Source: JALHST01 sp038316335 (GTDB lineage Bacteria; Bacteroidota; Bacteroidia; Flavobacteriales; Flavobacteriaceae). From it: a stretch of 64,000 bases of DNA. Position 1 is the first letter of the stretch, and each line of letters opens with the position of its first letter. The translations under genes and the position numbers were made by a program. Location: NCBI GenBank assembly GCA_038316335.1, contig JBBQAM010000006.1:1-64000 (forward strand). The letters run 5' to 3'. The notes under the pieces are model-generated. The model searched no databases, was not told the DNA's origin, and was given only the letters and a program-made list of their open reading frames with translations. Of this stretch, positions 1 through 7,905 are shown in pieces.

Positions 1-277
1 AGGGCGTTTCCTCAAGAGGTCCTGTGATTCCTATACCCGCATTATTTATGAGCACATCGATCGTTTGCTCTTTTTCAAGTAGCTTTTTTATGAGCGCCTC
101 GACCGATTCGGGGTTCCGTACATCGAGCTGCAGGAGTTTAAATTCTTTAAAATCAAGGTGTTGTGATAAATTACGGGTTGTGCCGTATACAGTATATCCC
201 TTTGAAGACAAATACATTCCGATAGACTTTCCGATTCCCGATGAACCACCAGTGATTAGAACGACCTTAGTTTGCAT
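1..277 (-). CDS. SDR family oxidoreductase (3' end missing)
   Basis: This is the first 92 codons of a short-chain dehydrogenase/reductase; the rest lies beyond the left edge of the window. The start ATG is at 277 on the minus strand. The N-terminus shows the Rossmann-fold cofactor motif TGGSSGIGK (residues 9-17) and, further on, the NNAG motif in LINNAGIG, both diagnostic of classical SDR enzymes. The catalytic Tyr-x3-Lys region is not in the window, so substrate and exact reaction cannot be told. A small SRP RNA gene lies upstream on the same strand. The family is certain, the function is open. Confidence 0.9.
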   Translation of the reverse strand, partial: MQTKVVLITGGSSGIGKSIGMYLSSKGYTVYGTTRNLSQHLDFKEFKLLQLDVRNPESVEALIKKLLEKEQTIDVLINNAGIGITGPLEETP

Positions 278-405
278 AGTATTTACAAAATAACAAAAAA
301 ACCACGAAGAGAGGCCGACCGTCCTAGTTAAACCTGAGGAATACGGGGTATCTCGACCACTACTAACTTATAAACAAAATACCGTATTTATTAGGCACAA
401 AAAAA

Positions 406-499
406 GGCAAGCTACCTACATCGCACCGCTACGACCATATACCCTTGCTGCGTTCCCACCCTGGGGGATTCTACAGGAGCTGGTCGTGTAGGACTTGCC
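406..499 (-). ncRNA. ffs: Small bacterial signal recognition particle RNA (4.5S/SRP RNA)
   Basis: Read on the minus strand, the transcript begins GGCAAG and ends CTTGCC, so the two ends pair. The apex holds CCCCAGG, a GGAA tetraloop and GCAGCAAGGG, the conserved helix 8 core bound by the Ffh protein. Inner segments such as ACGACCA and TGGTCGT also pair, giving one long hairpin of about 94 nt. A run of T on the minus strand directly after the last arm (positions 405 down to 399) acts as terminator. The RNA works with Ffh in co-translational targeting of membrane proteins. Ends are set by the outer pairing and may be off by a few bases. Confidence 0.88.
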
Positions 500-678
500 A
501 ATTGCAAATATACAACCTTTTAATTCTTTTGCAATCGTATGATATTCTTTATTTAAAAGTTAGGTAGTTCAGGCATTGGTATTATTTTTGTCATCTGAAT
601 GCGCCTGTTGAAGGCTACAATACGGTAGGGAATATCGTAATTTTAATGATTATCGACTTGTTAGATAAAAAATATAAT

Positions 679-1734
679 ATGGATATTACAAATTTTTTCA
701 AGGCCAGTATACTCTTGTCTTTCTTCTTGTCCTGTGGCGGTGGCAATACTACTGCAACGGCCCTTTTCGAAATTCAGTTAGACGGCAATAAGGCAGAATT
801 TCAACAAAATGAAAACATAGGCATTCATCTTCAGAATAAAAAAAATAAAACAATTGAACAGGTAACCTATACGATTGATGGCAAGATGCTACCGGTAGAT
901 AAAGATCAAATAACCCTTGATGTCCCCCACTTGGGAAACAAGATTTTAAAGGCAGTGGTAGATTATGATGGAGGATCGGTCGAGATTTCTAAGAAACTAA
1001 AAATTTTGTCTGCGAAGGCCCCGGAAATTTATACGTACGAAATCATAAACGAATATCCCCATGACGCGAAGGCCTACACCCAAGGTCTTGAATTTTATCA
1101 AGACACGCTATACGAAAGCACCGGCAAGAATGGAAGATCTTCTTTACGCAAAGTAGATTATAGTACAGGAAAAGTTTTAGAAAAGATTGACCTAGACAAG
1201 TCGGTTTTTGGTGAAGGGCTAACGATCTTCAACGGTAAGATTTATCAATTGACGTGGCAGAATGGATTAGGGTACATTTATGATCTTAATAATTTTAAAA
1301 AATTGGGTGATTTTCAATATGGTGAAAGTAAGGAGGGTTGGGGATTGGCCCATGACGCCGAAAAAATCATCAAAAGTGACGGTACTGAAAAAATATGGTT
1401 CCTGAATCCACAGACATTACTAGAGGAGGGCTATATTGAAACTGTTACCAATAAATCAATTTTTAATAAAACCAATGAACTAGAATATTTAGATGGTAAA
1501 TTGTATGCTAACGTATATCAAAAACCAAGTATCATGATCATTGATGCCTCAAGTGGCGCGATAGAAGGTGTGATAAATTTAAGTGGACTTGATGCTAAAG
1601 TAAGTAAAACCAGTACTTGGAGCGATACCGACAATGTTTTGAACGGGATAGCCTATAATCAGGCTCGAAAAACTTTTTTTATCACTGGGAAAGATTGGGA
1701 TACCCTTTTTGAAGTTCGATTCCTTAAAAAATAA
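679..1734 (+). CDS. Glutaminyl-peptide cyclotransferase, lipoprotein
   Basis: The 351-residue protein starts with a lipoprotein signal (lipobox FLS-C, Cys19) and so is probably anchored in the periplasm or outer membrane. I chose the ATG at 679 because it gives this signal directly; an in-frame ATG at 646 would add 11 residues with no function. Residues 20 to about 115 look like a small beta-rich domain. From about 125 the sequence matches the bacterial glutamine cyclotransferase (beta-propeller) family: YTQGLEF, LYESTG, GRSSLRKV and near the end LNGIAYN and FITGKDW. Members convert N-terminal Gln to pyroglutamate. It is the first gene of a three-gene run, with the thioesterase 5 nt downstream. 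Confidence 0.88.
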   Translation: MDITNFFKASILLSFFLSCGGGNTTATALFEIQLDGNKAEFQQNENIGIHLQNKKNKTIEQVTYTIDGKMLPVDKDQITLDVPHLGNKILKAVVDYDGGSVEISKKLKILSAKAPEIYTYEIINEYPHDAKAYTQGLEFYQDTLYESTGKNGRSSLRKVDYSTGKVLEKIDLDKSVFGEGLTIFNGKIYQLTWQNGLGYIYDLNNFKKLGDFQYGESKEGWGLAHDAEKIIKSDGTEKIWFLNPQTLLEEGYIETVTNKSIFNKTNELEYLDGKLYANVYQKPSIMIIDASSGAIEGVINLSGLDAKVSKTSTWSDTDNVLNGIAYNQARKTFFITGKDWDTLFEVRFLKK

Positions 1735-1739
1735 AGGTT

Positions 1740-2138
1740 ATGGAAGCTTTTGAAAAAAACCAGGTCGTGACACCCGATGACCTGGATGATCTAGATCATG
1801 TCAACAACGTTCGGTATGTTCAATGGATCCAGGATATTTCAAAAGAACATTGGCAAGCCTTCGCTCCGAAGGAAATGCAGGCCAATGTAGTTTGGGTGGT
1901 CATGAACCATCATATTTCATATAAAGGGGCAGCGAAACTCGACGATATTATACGTATTCGTACCCATATCGAAGGAAGTAAGGGAGCTACTACGGTGCGG
2001 GTCGTGGAAATGTTCGATTCTAAAACAAATCGACTCTTACTACGTTCCAATACTGAATGGTGCCTATTAAATGCAAGAACCTTAAAACCGACACGGATTT
2101 CAGACGATATCAAGCAGGTTTTTGTGGAAAAGGGATAG
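1740..2138 (+). CDS. Acyl-CoA thioesterase, 4HBT (hotdog) family
   Basis: A 132-residue single-domain hotdog protein. The segment DDLDHVNNVRYVQWIQD near residues 15-31 is the typical active-site helix of 4-hydroxybenzoyl-CoA-thioesterase-like enzymes, with the catalytic Asp/His-x-N-N pattern. The length is normal for the family. It probably hydrolyses a fatty acyl-CoA or acyl-ACP thioester in the cytoplasm; the exact acyl chain cannot be read from sequence. It follows the cyclotransferase gene by 5 nt and is followed 9 nt later by the beta-helix lipoprotein, so all three are likely co-transcribed, although their functions are not obviously linked. Confidence 0.85.
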   Translation: MEAFEKNQVVTPDDLDDLDHVNNVRYVQWIQDISKEHWQAFAPKEMQANVVWVVMNHHISYKGAAKLDDIIRIRTHIEGSKGATTVRVVEMFDSKTNRLLLRSNTEWCLLNARTLKPTRISDDIKQVFVEKG

Positions 2139-2147
2139 AATTGCATC

Positions 2148-3713
2148 ATGCCACCCTACCAACCAAAATTTTACGTCATGCGTGCCTATTTCATGCTACT
2201 TCCCCTTCTTGGCTTCTGTTTATTGTGGACGTCATGCCGTAAAGATCTTGCATATGCCCCAAGTGCGGGAAATCTTGAATTTTCAAGGGACACGGTCTAC
2301 TTGGATACCGTTTTTGGTACAATCGGCAGTAGTACCTATTCTTTAAAAGTTTTCAATCGTACACGTGATGATGTAGAAATACCCTCGATTCGCCTTGGCC
2401 AAGGCATGAATAGTTCATATCGACTCAATGTAGATGGAATGGCTGGAAAGGAATTTCATAATATTCCCCTATTTGCCCAGGATAGTCTTTTTATTTTTAT
2501 TGAAACCACCCATGGGGCATTGGATAATGGGCTAACGTCATTTCTTGATACCGATGTCATTCAATTTGATTCAGGAGACTATTTACAGGAAGTACAGTTG
2601 GTTACTTTGATACAGGATGCGATTTTTCTTTTTCCAGGCACCCTTCCCGATGGTTCCAAAGAAATGATCCAATTGGGTTTGGAATGGCAAGGTCAGGAAA
2701 TTAAGGTGGAAGGTTTTGACCTCGCAAATGATCAGTTGAAGTTTACAAATGAAAAGCCGTATGTAATTTATGGTTATGCCGTAGTGCCGGAAGGACAGCT
2801 ATTGACAATTGATGCCGGTTGCCGTGTATATTTTCACAAGGATTCGGGAATTTTAGTGCGCCCTAGTGCCTCCATTAAAGTGGTCGGGCAGCTAAGCGAG
2901 GATAAAACACGCATGGAAAACGAGGTCATTTTTGAAGGTGATCGTTTGGAACCCCAGTACGATGACATCCCATCCCAATGGGGCGGAATATGGCTTTCCA
3001 AGGGTAGCGTCGGGAACTCAATTGATCATGCAACTATAAAAAATGCCACAATCGGTCTTTTAGTAGAAGGCGACCCACTGGCCTCGACCCCTACCCTCGG
3101 GATTCAAAATACCAAGATTTACAATAGTGGCGCTATCAACCTATGGGCGCGAACAGCAAAAATTACGGGCGTAAACTGTGTTTTTGGTTCCGCCGGAACC
3201 AGTTCACTTTATTGTGACCAAGGTGGGGAGTATTCTTTTCTACAGACTACGATTGCCAATTATTGGCGAAATGGCTTTCGTACAAATGCTGCGGTATCGC
3301 TATCCAATTTCAATCGGTACGAAACAAATAGTGCCTTTGATTTGGTACGTGCCGATTTTACAAATTGCATCATTGACGGAAATGCGCCCAATGAATTGTC
3401 GCTTCTAACCAATGCTGTAAATCTTTTTGAAGTTAAATTTTCGAATAGTCTGCTAAAATTTCAGGATACGGAAGTTACAGGACAAAATGCCTTATATGAT
3501 TTTCAAAATATGCTACTGTATGACCATGTTTACTTGAATCAGGATGCCGATTTTTTAGATCCCCAAAATAACTTTTTCGGTATTGGCAGCAATTCGGCCG
3601 CCTTTGGCAAGGCAGATCTCTCTGCAGCAGCCTCAGCACCCGAAGATATCCTTGGCAAGGATCGACTCGTTCGATCAGATTGTGGCGCTTATCAGGTTAT
3701 CTTGGAAAATTAA
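2148..3713 (+). CDS. Lipoprotein with right-handed parallel beta-helix
   Basis: A 521-residue secreted protein with a lipoprotein signal ending LLWTSC (Cys30 from this start; Cys20 if the in-frame ATG at 2178 is used, which gives a more usual signal length). The C-terminal half has short repeated beta-strand units with Asn and Gly turns (for example the stretch around SIDHATIKNATIGLLVEG), as in pectate-lyase-like parallel beta-helices. Homologues of this type are common in Bacteroidota as uncharacterised outer-surface lipoproteins. No catalytic residues could be assigned, so an adhesive, structural or glycan-binding role is as likely as an enzymatic one. Last gene of its operon. Confidence 0.75.
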   Translation: MPPYQPKFYVMRAYFMLLPLLGFCLLWTSCRKDLAYAPSAGNLEFSRDTVYLDTVFGTIGSSTYSLKVFNRTRDDVEIPSIRLGQGMNSSYRLNVDGMAGKEFHNIPLFAQDSLFIFIETTHGALDNGLTSFLDTDVIQFDSGDYLQEVQLVTLIQDAIFLFPGTLPDGSKEMIQLGLEWQGQEIKVEGFDLANDQLKFTNEKPYVIYGYAVVPEGQLLTIDAGCRVYFHKDSGILVRPSASIKVVGQLSEDKTRMENEVIFEGDRLEPQYDDIPSQWGGIWLSKGSVGNSIDHATIKNATIGLLVEGDPLASTPTLGIQNTKIYNSGAINLWARTAKITGVNCVFGSAGTSSLYCDQGGEYSFLQTTIANYWRNGFRTNAAVSLSNFNRYETNSAFDLVRADFTNCIIDGNAPNELSLLTNAVNLFEVKFSNSLLKFQDTEVTGQNALYDFQNMLLYDHVYLNQDADFLDPQNNFFGIGSNSAAFGKADLSAAASAPEDILGKDRLVRSDCGAYQVILEN

Positions 3714-3730
3714 TGTATCTTAAAACATCG

Positions 3731-3754
3731 ATTTGAAAGAAAATACTTTCAAAT
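3731..3754. repeat. Perfect 9-bp inverted repeat after beta-helix gene
   Basis: The arms ATTTGAAAG and CTTTCAAAT flank a 6-nt loop, 17 nt after the stop of the beta-helix lipoprotein. As RNA this would be an AT-rich hairpin without a proper U tract, so it may act as a weak terminator or 3' stabiliser. It also lies about 30 nt before the dyad promoter of the LytTR gene and could be an operator. Confidence 0.4.
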
Positions 3755-3780
3755 TACTTCATTATCAGCAAATTAAGTAC

Positions 3781-3841
3781 AAAACCCTAGTAAATATAAG
3801 GTTTTCGTGTAAACCAAAATGACGAACTATCCTTAATTTCG
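3781..3841 (+). promoter_or_regulatory. Dyad-containing promoter of the LytTR gene (copy 1)
   Basis: Positions 3781-3814 match 7821-7854 at 30 of 34 bases, including an identical 20-mer at 3795-3814. Within it AAAACC and GGTTTT form an inverted repeat. After exactly 19 nt comes TAATTTCG (3834-3841), one mismatch from the Bacteroidota -7 box TAnnTTTG. The start codon follows at 3860. The same arrangement and the same 19-nt spacing recur before the gene at 7906, so this is very likely a regulated promoter recognised by one shared factor. Confidence 0.65.
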
Positions 3842-3859
3842 TCAATATCTCTGTGGGGC

Positions 3860-4591
3860 ATGGAATATACCTATACTATTATAGACTCCGATGCAACTTC
3901 CAATCTGCAATTACAGCACTATCTGGAAGATTATGGGGATTTTATGTGCGCCGGGTTGGCACATAATAGTAACGAAGGTCTGAACAACATCCTAAAATTT
4001 TCACCTGACATTGTTTTTATCCATTTGAACGAAATGGCCAACGACTATTTTCAAATGGTATTGGAACTCCATCAATATGTGAACCATATTCCACTTATCA
4101 TCGCAGTTTCCAAGACCAAGGATTATGCCTATAATGCCATAAAAAATAACTTCTTTGATTATTGGTTGCTCCCTTATAACGAATTTGACATTCGAAAAAC
4201 CTTATTACGGCTTAAGAAACAGTTGCCCAAGGAGGAAACTAGTCATACCCTTTGTTTAAAATCCTATGGAGATTACCAATATCTGAACACCAATGACATT
4301 TTGTATGTACGTGCCGATAATAATGCTACCGAGTTTATTATGAAAGACGGTACGGTGGCGAATGCCTTCAAGACCTTAAAGACATTTGAGAGCAAGCTGC
4401 CCAAGAATTTCGTACGCATTCACCAAAGCTACATCGTAAATACCGACTATGTTTCAAGGATCAACTACGGCAAGGCTATTTGTGCCCTAAAATTGGTCAA
4501 GCAGCAACTCCCATTTTCCAAAACCTACAAGGACAATGTTGACATCCTGAAAAAGCTGCTTTCAAAAAACACCATTTCGAACCTTAATTAG
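3860..4591 (+). CDS. LytTR-type DNA-binding regulator with degenerate receiver domain
   Basis: A 243-residue protein with a receiver-like domain (about 1-118) and a LytTR DNA-binding domain (about 130-235, with the segment NFVRIHQSYIVN typical of the family). The receiver is unusual. Where an Asp is expected in the strand (FLD-I/M) there is His55 (VFIHLNEM), and the conserved Lys before Pro is Leu104 (DYWLLPY). It is therefore unlikely to be switched by ordinary aspartate phosphorylation. It has its own dyad-type promoter upstream and sits before a small secreted peptide gene and a TPR kinase/LuxR pair. It probably controls its own or neighbouring promoters, which is inference. Confidence 0.85.
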   Translation: MEYTYTIIDSDATSNLQLQHYLEDYGDFMCAGLAHNSNEGLNNILKFSPDIVFIHLNEMANDYFQMVLELHQYVNHIPLIIAVSKTKDYAYNAIKNNFFDYWLLPYNEFDIRKTLLRLKKQLPKEETSHTLCLKSYGDYQYLNTNDILYVRADNNATEFIMKDGTVANAFKTLKTFESKLPKNFVRIHQSYIVNTDYVSRINYGKAICALKLVKQQLPFSKTYKDNVDILKKLLSKNTISNLN

Positions 4592-4734
4592 ACCGATACT
4601 CACAGAATCGGGTCGTTTACTCTCAAACAAGGCCATATTACTAGCAAACCAATTAAACACTGTCTTTTGGGACAAGGGTGTATTAGTTTAGCAACATAAT
4701 AAAAATATCAAACCCCTAACTAAAATTAACACAT

Positions 4735-4896
4735 ATGAAAAAAGTAGCCAGTATTTTAGCGATCGTTTTAATGAGCGTAGGAATGTTTTCTTACACTGCC
4801 GATAGCACTCAAAATGACAATGCCACAATCCATAATGCCAATACGACCGCTTGCGATGGTTGCCACGTACCAAAGGACGGCCCACGAGATAGTTAA
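4735..4896 (+). CDS. Small secreted peptide with CxxCH motif
   Basis: A 53-residue reading frame with ATG at 4735 and TAA at 4894-4896. The first 20 or so residues form a clear signal peptide (MKK, then a hydrophobic stretch SILAIVLMSVGMF) with a possible cleavage after TA at residue 22. The mature part of about 31 residues is polar and ends in ACDGCHVPKDGPRDS; CDGCH fits the CxxCH pattern of haem c attachment, but a two-Cys disulfide or metal site is just as possible. An A-rich leader precedes the start. I do not recognise the family. It lies alone between the LytTR gene and the TPR histidine kinase. Confidence 0.6.
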   Translation: MKKVASILAIVLMSVGMFSYTADSTQNDNATIHNANTTACDGCHVPKDGPRDS

Positions 4897-4987
4897 TTAA
4901 CATACCATTTCATAATTAGATGCCCTGGACGAGTAGTTCGGGGCATTTTGTTTATCTTGGTAAGTGTGGTCAGCAACAGCAAAAAAA

Positions 4988-7075
4988 ATGAATCAAAAAA
5001 AAATCTTCCTCTGCCTTTGTTGGTCGGTATTTATGATTGGTTGCAAAGGAAAAATAAAAAATAGCTCCAACTATACCGTATCAATCGCTATTGATAGTGT
5101 ACATAAATGGGTGAACGAAAACAGCATTAAAGGGAGTTTTTCATCATCTCAAAAGCAAGGCTTGCTCGAAAAAATCAAGGCACATTCTGAGTCGCTTCCG
5201 AATGACTCCCTAAAGACCAAGTATTTTGCCCGACTCTCCTTGGAGTTTGTTAATCAAGATTCTATGATATTTCGCGAGGTCAACCAAAACGCGCTTGAAT
5301 TCGCCGAAAGCCTAAAAGATACGGTCGTCCTGGCTGAAGCCCAATGGGATCTCGCCTTTTTTTATCAGCAACAGGAGATACCCGATAGTGCTTATTTTTA
5401 CTATGAGCACGCTTTAAAATTGTTCACCGCCCTGAATGATGAAGTAAAAACGGCTCGCATGCTCTATAGTCTGGCGCGGATTCAAAATACAATCAAGGAT
5501 TATACAGGGAGCGAACTCACTGCGATTAAGGCCCTAATAATTTTTAAAAAGTTACATGACGATGATTTTTTATATAGGTGTTACAACCTTTTGGGAACGG
5601 TGACCATTGGGTTAAAGGAATATGACCGCGCCTTGGAGTATTTTAAAGAAGCCTTGACTTACCTTGGCAAACAAAAGGACACGGGTTATTATTTAGAGAC
5701 TACACAAAATAATATCGGGATGGTCTATCAGGAAAAAGGGCAATATGAAAAGGCCTTGCCATATTTTAGGGAAGTACTTGCGAGTGATTCCTTATTAAAT
5801 AAAAATCCGGAACTCTACGCGAAAACGCTTAATAATTATACCATAAGCCGCTATAAAGCGGGGGATTCGAAGGAGGTCAATGGCCAATTAAAATACGCGC
5901 TGGATATCTTTGACAGTCTAAACTATGAAATTGGAATTTCGTCCACATATTATAACATGGCAGAATATTATCTAGGTTTAAAGGATAGCACTCAGGCAAT
6001 ATCACAAGCCCGCTTGGCAAAGAAACATGCAGAGAATAGCCATAACAACGAACGCTTATTAGAAACTTTGCAGCTGTTAAGCCATGTAGATCCAAAAAAT
6101 GCAGCAACCTATACCGAAGAATACATTAACTTGAATGATAGCCTGCAGCAAGAAGAACGGAAAATCCGTGACAAATTTGCAAGGGTACGCTTTGAGACCG
6201 ACACGTTTATCGCAGAAAACAAAGCGCTGTCACAAGAAAAGAAAATGTGGGCCGGTATAGCCATTGCCCTGTTGACCTTGGGGCTGGCTATTTTCGTTAT
6301 TACGGACCAACGTATAAAAAATCAAAAATTACGCTTTCAACAACAGCAACAGGCCTCCAACCAGGAAATTTTCGACATGATGATGTCGCAGACCCAAAAA
6401 GTGGAGGAAGCCAAGAAAATGGAGCAAAAACGAATCTCAGAAGAACTCCATGATGGGGTGCTGGGCAAAATGCTAGGCGCTCGCATGGTGTTGACCGGAC
6501 TTAATAAAAAGACAGATCAAGAGGCCCAGGAAGAGCGGTCATCGGCCATTGCCGCCTTAAAGGATGTGGAGGGGGAAGTTCGGGCGATTTCGCACGAATT
6601 GAGTCATGCCGCCTATCGCGACATGTCGAATTTTATCACTTCGGTCAATGACTTATTACAGTCGATCGAAAAGGCGACCACGATTCGTATCAAGTTCGAA
6701 TACGACAAAGAATTGGCCTGGGACCGATTGAACGGGGAAACCAAGATCAATTTGTACCGCATTGTACAGGAGAGTGTTCAAAATGCCGTAAAACATGCTC
6801 AATGTAAGCACATTCTTATTAACTTTGCAGCAAAAGAAGACCAACTCAATCTTAAGGTCGAAGACGATGGTCGTGGTTTTGACACCACCAAAAAGAAGAA
6901 GGGCATAGGAATGCGCAATATCAGCTCAAGAATAGAAAGTTTGGGCGGTACTTGGAATATTATAAGTGAACCTTCAGCAGGGACAAAAATCGAAATTAGC
7001 GTACCTGTTATCTTTTACAAAGATACTTCCCTTACTATTGATTCGAGTACTTTTCAACAGGAAATTGTGAAATAG
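4988..7075 (+). CDS. TPR-containing sensor histidine kinase (HisKA_3/NarL type), lipoprotein
   Basis: The 695-residue protein starts at the ATG at 4988, which gives a lipobox FMIG-C. Six TPR-like helical pairs follow (roughly residues 110-390; for example the repeat with EYDRALEYFKEAL), then one membrane segment (GIAIALLTLGLAIFVI), a coiled coil and a HisKA_3 domain with EELHDGVLG, the phospho-acceptor being His488. The HATPase domain shows the N box (QESVQNAVKHA) and G boxes (DDGRGFD, GIGMRNI). In this class the TPRs sense a periplasmic or membrane partner. The LuxR-type regulator 11 nt downstream is its evident target. Confidence 0.92.
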   Translation: MNQKKIFLCLCWSVFMIGCKGKIKNSSNYTVSIAIDSVHKWVNENSIKGSFSSSQKQGLLEKIKAHSESLPNDSLKTKYFARLSLEFVNQDSMIFREVNQNALEFAESLKDTVVLAEAQWDLAFFYQQQEIPDSAYFYYEHALKLFTALNDEVKTARMLYSLARIQNTIKDYTGSELTAIKALIIFKKLHDDDFLYRCYNLLGTVTIGLKEYDRALEYFKEALTYLGKQKDTGYYLETTQNNIGMVYQEKGQYEKALPYFREVLASDSLLNKNPELYAKTLNNYTISRYKAGDSKEVNGQLKYALDIFDSLNYEIGISSTYYNMAEYYLGLKDSTQAISQARLAKKHAENSHNNERLLETLQLLSHVDPKNAATYTEEYINLNDSLQQEERKIRDKFARVRFETDTFIAENKALSQEKKMWAGIAIALLTLGLAIFVITDQRIKNQKLRFQQQQQASNQEIFDMMMSQTQKVEEAKKMEQKRISEELHDGVLGKMLGARMVLTGLNKKTDQEAQEERSSAIAALKDVEGEVRAISHELSHAAYRDMSNFITSVNDLLQSIEKATTIRIKFEYDKELAWDRLNGETKINLYRIVQESVQNAVKHAQCKHILINFAAKEDQLNLKVEDDGRGFDTTKKKKGIGMRNISSRIESLGGTWNIISEPSAGTKIEISVPVIFYKDTSLTIDSSTFQQEIVK

Positions 7076-7086
7076 CATAATTACGA

Positions 7087-7755
7087 ATGAAATACATACG
7101 CATATTAGCAGTAGATGATCATGAAATGACAACCCTAGGATATAAATATATTCTTGAAGATGGAGAATTCGATGGGTTTAAGGTACATGTCGATATCGCA
7201 AAAAGTTTTGAAGCGGGAAAGGAAAAAATCGAAATTTCAGAGCGCTCCCTAAAATATGACATTATTCTTTTGGACATTCAATTGTTTCCGGCCCATGCAC
7301 ATGAAACACGCAGTGGCGAGGATTTGGGCATCTTGGCGCGAAAGGTGGCTCCAAGTTCAAAAGTGGTCTTTATGTCTTCCTTTGGCGATGCCTACCGCCT
7401 CAATAGCATTTTTAAAAATGTGAATCCTGATGGGTACATGGTCAAAGCGGAAATAGACGAAAAGTCCCTCATTGACATGGTAAATACCATAATCAAAGAC
7501 CCACCCTATTACACGGCAAGTGCCCTAAGCGTTATTCGAAAGGGATTGGCTAATAAATTGGATGTTGATGAACAGGACAAAAAGATACTCTATTATCTTT
7601 CTATCGGGACGCGCACGAAAGACATTCCTTCGTTGATTTCAGTCTCTTCTGCAACTGTTGAATCCCGCAAACGGCACTTAAAGAACCTTTTCAGTATTGA
7701 GGATGGCAATGACTTGGCACTGATCGAAGAAGCCCGAAGTAGAGGCTTTATCTAA
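7087..7755 (+). CDS. LuxR/NarL family response regulator
   Basis: 222 residues: an N-terminal receiver with the acidic pair in VDDHE (Asp10, Asp11), phospho-acceptor Asp63 (ILLDIQL) and conserved Lys in GYMVKAE, followed by a C-terminal helix-turn-helix (about 155-215; IGTRTKDIPSLISVSSATVE is the recognition region). It starts 11 nt after the TPR kinase, so the two form a two-component pair. Unlike the LytTR protein upstream, its receiver has all key residues. Its targets are unknown; the dyad element upstream of the next gene is a candidate, because NarL-type regulators often bind inverted repeats. Confidence 0.92.
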   Translation: MKYIRILAVDDHEMTTLGYKYILEDGEFDGFKVHVDIAKSFEAGKEKIEISERSLKYDIILLDIQLFPAHAHETRSGEDLGILARKVAPSSKVVFMSSFGDAYRLNSIFKNVNPDGYMVKAEIDEKSLIDMVNTIIKDPPYYTASALSVIRKGLANKLDVDEQDKKILYYLSIGTRTKDIPSLISVSSATVESRKRHLKNLFSIEDGNDLALIEEARSRGFI

Positions 7756-7817
7756 TTTTATTTTTTGATGATAAGTAGCTGATAGCTAGCGATCTATTCC
7801 ATTAAGGGTGATTTTTA

Positions 7818-7881
7818 ACGAAAACCATAATATTTATAAGGTTTTCGTGTAAACATTATTGCCACATTACTTCTAATTTTG
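7818..7881 (+). promoter_or_regulatory. Dyad-containing promoter of the 214-residue unknown gene (copy 2)
   Basis: A perfect 9-bp inverted repeat, ACGAAAACC at 7818-7826 and GGTTTTCGT at 7840-7848, is followed by GTAAAC, and 19 nt after that by TAATTTTG (7874-7881), an exact match to the -7 consensus TAnnTTTG. The start codon is at 7906. The element matches the one before the LytTR gene (30 of 34 positions, with the same 19-nt distance to the -7 box). No standard TTG -33 box is visible at the right place, which suggests an activator or an alternative sigma factor. Confidence 0.7.
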
Positions 7882-7905
7882 GAACAAGTTAATCTTGGTT
7901 GAACC

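Noticed and set aside
24..293. Plus-strand 89-codon frame at the left end
   Set aside because: It is the reverse strand of the SDR gene, whose Rossmann and NNAG motifs are clear.
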